From NCBI GenBank assembly GCA_964449115.1, contig CAYUXW010000045.1, forward strand, positions 1-9,009: 9,009 bases of DNA. Reading direction: 5' to 3'. This stretch comes from UBA1783 sp964449115. Lineage in GTDB: Bacteria > Bacillota_I > Bacilli_A > Erysipelotrichales > Erysipelotrichaceae. Position numbers and translations under genes: made by a program. The first letter of the stretch is position 1. The number at the start of each line of letters is the position of its first letter. A model generated the notes under the pieces. That model was not told where the DNA came from. It worked only from the letters and a program-made list of their open reading frames with translations, and made no database searches. This document shows positions 1 through 6,017 of the stretch, one piece after another.

Positions 1-142
1 ATGGATATTTAATAAATTTTATTTTCCACTTGATTTATAATAGTTAATCTCCTTTCTTTATTCTAAATGTTCTTTACTTCTGAATTATATCATATCAAAT
101 CTCAATAGCTAAAACATCGTTTTATGGTGGTGTATTTCTAAC

Positions 143-160
143 ATCACAAAATTTTATGAT
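143..160. promoter_or_regulatory. Candidate TetR operator, 18-bp near-palindrome
   Basis: The sequence ATCACAAAATTTTATGAT matches its own reverse complement in 8 of 9 base pairs; the only mismatch is C147 against A156. It overlaps the upstream edge of the tetR -10 region, so a bound repressor would block RNA polymerase. TetR-family proteins usually bind palindromes of this size and often repress themselves. Binding by this particular regulator is inferred from position only. The AT-rich core means chance symmetry cannot be excluded. Confidence 0.45.
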
Positions 161-165
161 ACAAT
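157..165 (+). promoter_or_regulatory. Extended -10 promoter for tetR
   Basis: TGA followed by TACAAT (160-165) forms an extended -10 (TGn plus hexamer). No good -35 hexamer lies 16 to 18 bases upstream, which an extended -10 can tolerate. Transcription would start near 172 and give a leader of about 25 bases. That leader contains the SD GAGGT at 183-187, nine bases before the ATG at 197. Confidence 0.5.
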
Positions 166-196
166 TGATTCGTAGTTTAAAAGAGGTAGTAAGTAA

Positions 197-748
197 ATGT
201 ATCATATTTCAGACAATAAAAGAAGAATTGAATCAGCTGAGTTATTATCAGATGCCTTATTTAAAATTTTAGAGCATAAACCTTATGAAGAGATAACTAT
301 CACTGATTTACAAAAAAGCAGTTCTGTTTCCAGAAGTACTTTTTATCGTTTGTTCGATAATATCGATGATATCTTTCATTATCAGTTAGATATGATTTTT
401 TCAACACTCAAAGAAGAATTATTGCATATCGACCATAAAGACTTATTGGATTTTCTAATTGATAAATGATTTAAATATCAAAGTCTTTTTATTAAAATCA
501 TTCAAGCTAGAAAATATTCGATTATAGTTGAATGTTTTGAAAAACATCAAAATGAATTACTGGCTAAAAAATCATTTGAAAACGAAGAAGATTATATTAA
601 CGCCAAATATGGACTTTCTGTACTTGGCTGTATAATCATAGGCACTTTAAATGTCTGGAATAAATATGGTCAAAAAGAAACAATTAAACAGTTACATCAG
701 AAGATAGTCAGAATAACCAGTTCCTTAAATGATTTATTTAATCAATAA
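197..748 (+). pseudogene. TetR/AcrR-family regulator interrupted by in-frame TGA
   Basis: Codons 1-90 encode a typical TetR N-terminal DNA-binding domain. The helix-turn-helix lies around residues 33-53, with the usual SRSTFYRLFDN signature of recognition helix and following turn. A TGA at 467-469 (codon 91) ends this part. The same frame then stays open for 92 more codons to TAA at 746-748. That part reads as a plausible ligand-binding/dimerisation domain, including ARKYSIIVECFEKHQ and a late VWNKYG segment typical of TetR C-terminal domains. Full length would be 183 residues, normal for the family. The downstream half has no ATG, GTG or TTG in frame, so it cannot easily be translated alone. 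The 90-residue product would have the HTH but almost no dimerisation domain and is probably inactive. Likely explanations are a TGG-to-TGA nonsense mutation or a sequencing error; readthrough or TGA-as-Trp is possible but less likely. The target is unknown. Confidence 0.8.
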
Positions 749-771
749 AATAATATTTATAAACCTAATAT

Positions 772-795
772 AACCTCTTAAAGGAGGTTTTTATT
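772..795 (+). terminator. Rho-independent terminator after tetR
   Basis: The stem AACCTC (772-777) pairs with GAGGTT (784-789) around a 6-base loop and runs into a short T tract. It lies 23 bases after the full-length tetR stop. Its position behind the full-length frame, rather than behind the TGA, supports 197-748 as the original gene unit. Confidence 0.7.
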
Positions 796-810
796 AATTT
801 TAAATCTATT

Positions 811-841
811 AAAAAAAGAACAAGGTCTATTCCTTGTTCTT
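811..841 (-). terminator. Rho-independent terminator of the tig-lon operon
   Basis: Read on the minus strand, a 10-bp stem (AAGAACAAGG with CCTTGTTCTT, plus coordinates 832-841 and 816-825) encloses a 6-base loop and is followed by a run of seven T. The first stem arm overlaps the lon stop codon (842-840), so the hairpin begins inside the end of the gene. Confidence 0.88.
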
Positions 842-3167
842 ATGCGTTAATCGTATGTTTTAAGACATCTTCCATAGTTTTAACTGGTATGAAATTAATC
901 TTTTCTTTAACCACATCATCAATCTCATCTAAATCTTTCAAGTTATTTTCTGGAAGAATAATATTGTGAATATTGCTTCTGTAGGCAGCCATTGTTTTTT
1001 CTCGTAAACCACCTATCGGTAAGACATTACCTCTCAGTGTCATTTCACCAGTCATTGCCACATCGTTACTGACAGGCTTATTAGTCAGAGATGAAATAAT
1101 AGCTGTTGTCAGCGTAATACCAGCTGAAGGACCATCTTTTGGTACTGCTCCTTCAGGCACGTGAATCTGCATATCGTTTTTCTCAAAGAAATCTTTTTCG
1201 ATACCCAGTTTATCAGCATTTGCCTTGACATAGCCATAGGCAATGGTAGCACTTTCCTTCATTACCTCACCAAGATTACCGGTAACAACTAAATTACCTT
1301 TTCCATGATATGAAGTAACTTCAATTGGCAGAATATCACCACCAAATTGAGTATATGCCAAACCGGTAGCAATTCCAACCTGAGATCTGGCTTCTTTTTT
1401 ACCGTACTCATAGATTTCTTTTCCTAACCAGGTATTGACAATTTTCTTTGAAATTTTAACAGATTTTCTTTCACCTTTAGAAATTGAAAGTACAGCTTTT
1501 CTACACAATGAAGCAATGCTTCTTTCTAACTGTCTTACACCAGCTTCTCGGGTATAGAATCTAATCAGATATAGAATTTCATCTTTTCCAAGTTTAAATT
1601 GCGTTTTAGACAAACTGTTGGCTTCCATCTGCTTAGGTATCAGATGATCCTTGGCAATATGATATTTCTCTTCTTCAGTATAGGAAGACATTTCAATTAT
1701 TTCCAATCTATCTCTTAATGCTGGAGGAATTGTGGAAATATTGTTGGCAGTTGCGATAAACATGACCTTGCTTAAATCATATGGCTCTTCTAAATAGTTA
1801 TCTGAAAACATCGTGTTCTGCTCAGGGTCTAGAACTTCCAGCATGGCACTGGCAGGGTCTCCCTTATAATCCATTCCCATCTTATCCAGTTCATCAATCA
1901 GGAAAACTGGATTTATTGTTCCTGCTCTTTTCATGCCCTGAATTATTCTTCCCGGCATTGAACCAAGGTAGGTTCTTCTATGTCCTCTGATTTCAGCTTC
2001 ATCTCTGATTCCACCTAAAGACATTTTGACAAACTCTCTATTGAGTGCTCTGGCAATTGACTTACCTAGGGAAGTCTTACCTACTCCTGGTGGACCATAT
2101 AAACATAAAATTGGTGCTTTCAAGCTGCCGGTCATATTTTTAACCGCAATATATTCTAAAATTCTTTCTTTAACCTTTTTTATACCATAATGGTCTTCAT
2201 CTAAAATTCTGGCAATGTCGTTTATATCATCATTATCTTCGCTTTCCTGCCAGAATGGCACCTTTTGGAGCCAATCCAGATAATTTCTGATAACACTTGC
2301 CTCTGATGAGATAGCTGGCATCATTTCATAACGGGCAATTTCCTCAGCAGCCTTATCCTTGATATTTTGTGGATAAGGATTATTCAGGAAATAATCAAGC
2401 AATGAATCTCCATCAGATCCTGAGCTAATTCCCTCGCCAAGTTCTTCCTTGATAGCCTTAAGCCTTTCTCTTAGATAATATTCTCTTTGATTTTCATCAA
2501 TTGATTCCTTAATCTTTTCTGATATTTTGTCATCAATTTCTTTCATCTGCTTGTTAAGTTCAAATTGCTTTAAAACTAGCAGCAATCTTTCATTAACATC
2601 AATCGTTTCCAATATTTCCTGTCTAGCTGCTAAAGACATACCTAAATACTGACCAAACTGATCAGCAACAGCTGAAGCTGGAATGCCTGAAGCAAACTGT
2701 GACATCATTTCCTTTGGAAAAGATTTGATGTTTGTAGCAAATTTTTCAAATTCGCTCATAACTTTCTGTATTAAAACCAATTGCTGTTGTGCATCAGAGT
2801 TGACATCATCTTCAACACTGATATTGGCAATAAATACATTACCATTGAAAGTAATAGTATTAGCTCTTGCTCTGGCTAAACCCTTGAACTTTATTTTATA
2901 GCTTCCTCTATCTCTTCTGACATTTTCAATATGGCATAATGTACCATAGCGATACATATCTTCGGTAGTTGGATTATCAACCATCATATCTTTCTGTGAA
3001 ACAATCCACAATAAAGAATCTGAGTTAGTTTGAGCCAGTTTAAAAGCTTTAACACTTATTTCTCTTCCTACATCAATTACTAGTTCTTGATTAGGAAATA
3101 TTACGACACCTCTAGTACATATTACTGGATAATCTACATTTTGATAGATATCTGCATAAATACTCAT
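840..3167 (-). CDS. lon: ATP-dependent protease La (Lon)
   Basis: This is a cytosolic AAA+ serine protease that unfolds and degrades misfolded and regulatory proteins. At 775 residues it has full bacterial LonA length. Residues 1 to about 200 form the LON substrate-binding domain, followed by a coiled-coil helical linker containing NQREYYLRERLKAIKEELGE (226-245). The AAA+ module has Walker A GPPGVGKT (358-365), Walker B VFLIDELDK (421-429), sensor-1 ATANN (472-476) and a sensor-2 stretch around GVRQLER (543-549). The protease domain has the catalytic Ser681 in PKDGPSAG and Lys724 in GGLREK. All key residues are present. The start is fixed by the SD AAAGGAG six bases upstream. Only 32 bases separate it from tig, with no terminator, so it is cotranscribed and under the CIRCE promoter upstream. 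Identification is secure. Confidence 0.98.
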   Translation of the reverse strand: MSIYADIYQNVDYPVICTRGVVIFPNQELVIDVGREISVKAFKLAQTNSDSLLWIVSQKDMMVDNPTTEDMYRYGTLCHIENVRRDRGSYKIKFKGLARARANTITFNGNVFIANISVEDDVNSDAQQQLVLIQKVMSEFEKFATNIKSFPKEMMSQFASGIPASAVADQFGQYLGMSLAARQEILETIDVNERLLLVLKQFELNKQMKEIDDKISEKIKESIDENQREYYLRERLKAIKEELGEGISSGSDGDSLLDYFLNNPYPQNIKDKAAEEIARYEMMPAISSEASVIRNYLDWLQKVPFWQESEDNDDINDIARILDEDHYGIKKVKERILEYIAVKNMTGSLKAPILCLYGPPGVGKTSLGKSIARALNREFVKMSLGGIRDEAEIRGHRRTYLGSMPGRIIQGMKRAGTINPVFLIDELDKMGMDYKGDPASAMLEVLDPEQNTMFSDNYLEEPYDLSKVMFIATANNISTIPPALRDRLEIIEMSSYTEEEKYHIAKDHLIPKQMEANSLSKTQFKLGKDEILYLIRFYTREAGVRQLERSIASLCRKAVLSISKGERKSVKISKKIVNTWLGKEIYEYGKKEARSQVGIATGLAYTQFGGDILPIEVTSYHGKGNLVVTGNLGEVMKESATIAYGYVKANADKLGIEKDFFEKNDMQIHVPEGAVPKDGPSAGITLTTAIISSLTNKPVSNDVAMTGEMTLRGNVLPIGGLREKTMAAYRSNIHNIILPENNLKDLDEIDDVVKEKINFIPVKTMEDVLKHTINA

Positions 3168-3199
3168 AATACACTCCTTTCTGATGGAATGTTTATTAA

Positions 3200-4477
3200 T
3201 TATTCAGCTTTATTACCTTTTAATGCTTCTAATGTCTTTTTCATTTTGACATCTTCAGCTAAATATTCAGCAGGAATATACTGTTTAATTTGTTCAACTT
3301 CCATCTGATATTGTTCAGACATAGTCTTATATTCTTCTTCTAATTCTTCCTGGGTTGCTGAAATGCCTAAATCTTTACCGATTGCTTCTAAAGCCAGTCT
3401 TATTCTGACTTTCTTTTCAGCTTCATCTCTTAAGTTTAATTTAAAGTCTTCTTTAGTCATTCCAGTAATTTGGAAATACATATCAATTGAAATTCCCTGA
3501 GCCTGTAATCTGTTGGCATATTGATTGTAAGAATCTTCTATTTCTGTATTAATCATTGCTTCTGGAATATCAACTTCACACGCATCACAAATGCCATCTA
3601 GTAAAGCATTTGTTGCTTCTTCTTCTGCCTGTTGCAGTTTTCTTTCTCTAATATCATTTCTGATATGTTTTTCTAGTTCCTCAACGGTATTTACATTTTC
3701 GATTTCTAATTCTTCAACAAATTCATCGTTTAGTTCAGGCAGTTGTTTAACTTTAATACCTTCAACCTTAACTTTGAATACTGCTGGTTTTCCAGCTACA
3801 TCAGCAGCATATTCTTCAGGGAAAGTTACTTCAATATCTTTTTCTTCACCAGTTTCCATGCCAATAATCTGTTCTTCAAAACCAGGGATGAAAGAATTTG
3901 ATCCAATTTCTAATGGATATTCTGTTCCTTTTCCACCTTCAAAGGCTACACCGTCAATAAAACCTTCGAAATCAATAACTGCTATATCACCATTTTCTAC
4001 CGCACCTTCTTCTTTCAGTACTTCAATAGAACCTTCTTTTTGAAGCTTTTGAATTTCTTCTTCAACCATTTTCTTAGTAACGGTAACTCTAGACTGTTTA
4101 TATTCAACAGCTTTATAATCTCCAAGTTTTACTTCTGGATAAACAGTTAACCAAAACTTTAATGTAACTTCATCAGAAGTCATTGCCTGAACATCTAAAG
4201 CTGGTCTATCTACCAATCTGATATCTTTATATTCATCTAAACCAAACTCTAAAGCTTCCTGAGCAACCAAATCAATTGCATCGTACCAGATTGACTGTTC
4301 ATTAACAACCTGTCTTACTTTAGCTTCTGGTGCTTTACCTTTTCTAAAACCAGGAATTTCAATATCGTTTTTAATTTTATTAAATGCTTTCTTTTGGGCC
4401 TGCTGCCATTTTTCTCCTGATACTGTAACCAACAGTTCTGCACTGCTGTTTTCTTTTAATTCATATACTGCTTTCAT
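3200..4477 (-). CDS. tig: Trigger factor, ribosome-associated chaperone and prolyl isomerase
   Basis: Trigger factor binds the ribosome exit tunnel, shields nascent chains and catalyses cis/trans isomerisation of prolyl bonds. The 425-residue length is typical. The N-terminal ribosome-binding domain (about 1-110) carries the signature GFRKGKAP at 43-50, the loop that contacts ribosomal protein L23. The FKBP-type isomerase domain spans about 163-242, with GDIAVIDFEGFIDG, the FIPGFEEQIIGM segment and the closing FKVKVEGIK strand. The rest is the helical SurA-like C-terminal domain that cradles substrate. The SD AAAGGAG sits seven bases before the ATG. It has its own consensus promoter in the gap upstream and is also reached from the CIRCE promoter. 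Pairing with lon puts folding and degradation of new proteins in one operon. Confidence 0.97.
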   Translation of the reverse strand: MKAVYELKENSSAELLVTVSGEKWQQAQKKAFNKIKNDIEIPGFRKGKAPEAKVRQVVNEQSIWYDAIDLVAQEALEFGLDEYKDIRLVDRPALDVQAMTSDEVTLKFWLTVYPEVKLGDYKAVEYKQSRVTVTKKMVEEEIQKLQKEGSIEVLKEEGAVENGDIAVIDFEGFIDGVAFEGGKGTEYPLEIGSNSFIPGFEEQIIGMETGEEKDIEVTFPEEYAADVAGKPAVFKVKVEGIKVKQLPELNDEFVEELEIENVNTVEELEKHIRNDIRERKLQQAEEEATNALLDGICDACEVDIPEAMINTEIEDSYNQYANRLQAQGISIDMYFQITGMTKEDFKLNLRDEAEKKVRIRLALEAIGKDLGISATQEELEEEYKTMSEQYQMEVEQIKQYIPAEYLAEDVKMKKTLEALKGNKAE

Positions 4478-4506
4478 AATCTTTCTCCTTTTTCGACACG
4501 AACTTT

Positions 4507-4535
4507 ATTATATAAATTTTACCAACTTTTTTCAA
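4507..4535 (-). promoter_or_regulatory. Sigma-A promoter for tig-lon
   Basis: On the minus strand, TTGAAA (4535-4530) and TATAAT (4512-4507) are separated by exactly 17 bases. The -35 begins on the base immediately after the stop codon of the upstream gene (4538-4536). Transcription would start near 4500, leaving a leader of about 23 bases that carries the tig SD. No CIRCE-like repeat is near, so this promoter should give HrcA-independent expression of tig and lon. Confidence 0.75.
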
Positions 4536-5252
4536 CTAAAAGGTAAAATCTTGTAACATACTCTCATCAATTTTGTAATCTTGTAAAAATTTATGTAAAC
4601 CTTCATCATCATGATATGCTCTATAAACATATGCAATGACACTGTAGGCAATCTTTTCTGTATCCTCATCTTTGATTAAAAATGGGTAGTTATCGTAGAT
4701 AACATTAATTAACACCATCTGACATTGTTGTAAAAAAGATGGATTGCTATCAATTATAGACTCGATCTTTTTATTAATCACGCCATAATTAGGTTGTGAT
4801 AAGGGAGAAGGAATCTTGGATGGAATAATAGAATATATTTCATTATCAATAGTAAAGTTAATGATATTGCTGACCTGTTGAATCTGCAGCTGTTCGATAA
4901 GTAGACTTTTTAAAACTCTGTTTATAGAACCATCTACCAATAACTTTTTAATTACTTCCAGATAGTTTCTAATATTGGCCATTGACAATGTTTCTAAAGC
5001 CTTATAGGCCTTGCTACTTCCGGATATCAAATACTCGTAGACTTCTTCTGGCGACAGTATTTCACTTTTCTTTTCTTCAACCAGATTGAATTTACAGATA
5101 TCGTGTAGTTGCTGCAATTTCATCAAGACATCTTGCGGTACATAAGGCATCGATAATTCTTCTTCAATTATCTTATTAGCCCTGCTGAAATCGTTGTTTT
5201 CAATCAACTTTTCAATATGGTTAACTATAGTTTGATAGTAATTTACAGCCAT
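4536..5252 (-). CDS. Helical-repeat protein of unknown function, probably DUF3196 family
   Basis: A 238-residue, mostly helical cytosolic protein with no signal peptide or membrane segment. The N-terminal helix pair (IEKLIENNDFSRANKIIEEE, then a conserved-looking MPYVPQDVLMKL turn) resembles a TPR-like repeat. From memory, this EELSMPYVP-type opening recalls the DUF3196 family, known from mycoplasmas and Erysipelotrichia. That is a recollection, not a search result. The central part (about 75-130) could be another helical repeat; the C-terminus ends in acidic and aromatic residues. I chose the ATG at 5252 because GAGGAG (5265-5260) lies seven bases before it. The in-frame TTG at 5285 lies upstream of the -10 box and cannot be in the mRNA. 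It is first gene of the CIRCE-controlled operon with tig and lon, which suggests a role in protein quality control, but no function can be assigned. Confidence 0.75.
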   Translation of the reverse strand: MAVNYYQTIVNHIEKLIENNDFSRANKIIEEELSMPYVPQDVLMKLQQLHDICKFNLVEEKKSEILSPEEVYEYLISGSSKAYKALETLSMANIRNYLEVIKKLLVDGSINRVLKSLLIEQLQIQQVSNIINFTIDNEIYSIIPSKIPSPLSQPNYGVINKKIESIIDSNPSFLQQCQMVLINVIYDNYPFLIKDEDTEKIAYSVIAYVYRAYHDDEGLHKFLQDYKIDESMLQDFTF

Positions 5253-5271
5253 AGACACACTCCTCATATAT

Positions 5272-5299
5272 ATTATACACTGCAAATTAGCACTGTCAA
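5272..5299 (-). promoter_or_regulatory. Consensus sigma-A promoter of the DUF3196-like/tig/lon operon
   Basis: TTGACA (5299-5294) and TATAAT (5277-5272), both perfect hexamers with a 16-base spacer, lie on the minus strand. Transcription should start around 5265, which leaves a short leader with GAGGAG before the ATG at 5252. The -35 hexamer lies inside the CIRCE element, so HrcA binding would occlude it directly. Confidence 0.88.
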
Positions 5300-5313
5300 G
5301 GTTTAAGTGCTAA
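5287..5313. promoter_or_regulatory. CIRCE element, HrcA operator
   Basis: The inverted repeat TTAGCACT (5287-5294) and AGTGCTAA (5306-5313) gives exactly the CIRCE geometry of 9-N9-9. Only the innermost pair departs from consensus: G5295 instead of C and A5305 instead of G. CIRCE is the binding site of the heat-shock repressor HrcA in Firmicutes and Mollicutes. It contains the -35 of the leftward operon promoter. Its right half ends six bases before the -35 of the rightward DUF4230 promoter. hrcA itself is not in the window. Confidence 0.93.
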
Positions 5314-5319
5314 TAATCA

Positions 5320-5347
5320 TTGACATATTAAAAAAATACTTTATATT
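5320..5347 (+). promoter_or_regulatory. Sigma-A promoter for the DUF4230 gene
   Basis: TTGACA (5320-5325) is followed after 16 bases by TATATT (5342-5347). The predicted start near 5354 gives a very short leader, just enough to include AGGTG (5354-5358) ahead of the ATG at 5365. A second TATATT lies at 5348-5353, with worse spacing. Confidence 0.65.
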
Positions 5348-5364
5348 TATATTAGGTGATGCGA

Positions 5365-5952
5365 ATGAAAAAAGTAATTATTGGTTTATTGCTAGCAATG
5401 TCTTTTACCTTATTTGGAGTTTTTTCTACAGTTTCGTATATGAATTCCAAAGAAGGAAAATCCAGCATTGATATTGCAGTTATTGAAGAAAGAGTCAACT
5501 CAATAGCAGAACTTGCTACTGTTGAATACTATTACACTACTATGGCAAAATATGAAAACTATAAGGATTTCTATGGTTGGAAAATACCTTTAACAACAAC
5601 AAAGTTTTTAATAACCTATGATGGTGTAATCAAGGCTGGCATAGATTTATCAAAAGTTAAAATTTCCTTAGCCGGAAAAACCGTGCTTATTGAAATACCT
5701 AAGGCTACTGTTTTATCACATGAAGTAAAATTTGATACGATGCAGATTATGTATGAGTCCTATTCAATATTTAATCGCATGCAGATTACCGATTACAATA
5801 ACTTCATGCTTAATGAAGCTAAGGCCATGGTTACCAAGGCTGCCAATGATGGTCTGTTTCAAAAAGCTCAGCAAAATGCCATCAAAACCATCCAAGATCT
5901 GATTGAGCCATTAATACCTGATGATTATACCTACTCAATCAGATTAAAATAG
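5365..5952 (+). CDS. Membrane-anchored DUF4230 family protein
   Basis: A 195-residue protein with an N-terminal hydrophobic segment (about 3-25, after MKK) that is probably an uncleaved anchor, since no clear signal-peptidase site or lipobox follows. The rest should lie outside the membrane. The region from about 40 to 190 fits DUF4230: the ELATVEYYYTTMAKYENY start, then the FLITYDGVIKAGIDLSKV strand pair (81-98), then IEIPKATVLSHEVKFD (109-124). No enzymatic motif is evident and the family function is unknown. I chose the ATG at 5365 because AGGTG (5354-5358) is spaced six bases before it; the upstream GTG (5356) and ATG (5359) overlap that SD. It is transcribed divergently from the CIRCE operon, stands alone, and is followed by a strong terminator. 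Confidence 0.85.
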   Translation: MKKVIIGLLLAMSFTLFGVFSTVSYMNSKEGKSSIDIAVIEERVNSIAELATVEYYYTTMAKYENYKDFYGWKIPLTTTKFLITYDGVIKAGIDLSKVKISLAGKTVLIEIPKATVLSHEVKFDTMQIMYESYSIFNRMQITDYNNFMLNEAKAMVTKAANDGLFQKAQQNAIKTIQDLIEPLIPDDYTYSIRLK

Positions 5953-5974
5953 AAATATCTTTATTGATTAATTT

Positions 5975-6000
5975 AAAAAGTGATTTCAATATCACTTTTT
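5975..6000. terminator. Bidirectional terminator between DUF4230 gene and bipA
   Basis: A perfect 10-bp inverted repeat, AAAAAGTGAT (5975-5984) and ATCACTTTTT (5991-6000), encloses a 6-base loop. Because the stem ends in A and T runs it can terminate both strands. It serves the rightward DUF4230 transcript (more T-rich sequence follows to about 6005) and the leftward bipA transcript, whose stop is at 6020-6018. Confidence 0.88.
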
Positions 6001-6017
6001 CTTTTATATTCACTTTT

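Larger units (their letters stand above)
1..196. other. Intergenic region left of tetR, no intact gene
   Basis: I find no open frame of useful length on either strand. On the minus strand there is a TATAAT box (89-84) and a strong SD, AAAGGAG (55-49). No ATG follows. The frames behind the SD close quickly, the one with best spacing at a TAA at 11-9. On the plus strand the region holds the operator-like palindrome and extended -10 promoter of tetR. A divergently transcribed gene, possibly a decayed target of the regulator, may have lain to the left, but its body is outside the window. Confidence 0.6.

Noticed and set aside
467..469. TGA in tetR as a selenocysteine codon
   Set aside because: TetR regulators are not selenoproteins, and only a weak 4-bp hairpin follows, not a convincing bacterial SECIS.
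1781..1990. Plus-strand open frames inside lon, also 2683-2901 and 3087-3308
   Set aside because: They are opposite a secure protein-coding gene, with no SD, promoter or domain; the last also spans the lon-tig junction.
3591..4043. 150-codon plus-strand open frame, Ser/Ser-Ile rich
   Set aside because: It is antisense to tig. Its Ser and Phe runs are the complement of tig's Glu- and Lys-rich codons, and it has no SD or recognisable domain.
5253..5285. TTG start extending the DUF3196-like protein by 11 residues
   Set aside because: It lies upstream of the -10 box at 5277-5272, so it would not be in the transcript; the ATG at 5252 has an ideal SD.
5252..5313. CtsR operator ahead of the tig-lon operon
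   Set aside because: I looked for the tandem heptad of CtsR sites and saw none; the repeat present is CIRCE.
5356..5364. GTG or ATG start upstream of 5365 for the DUF4230 gene
   Set aside because: These codons overlap or abut the SD AGGTG, and the ATG at 5365 gives a normal MKK signal-anchor start.
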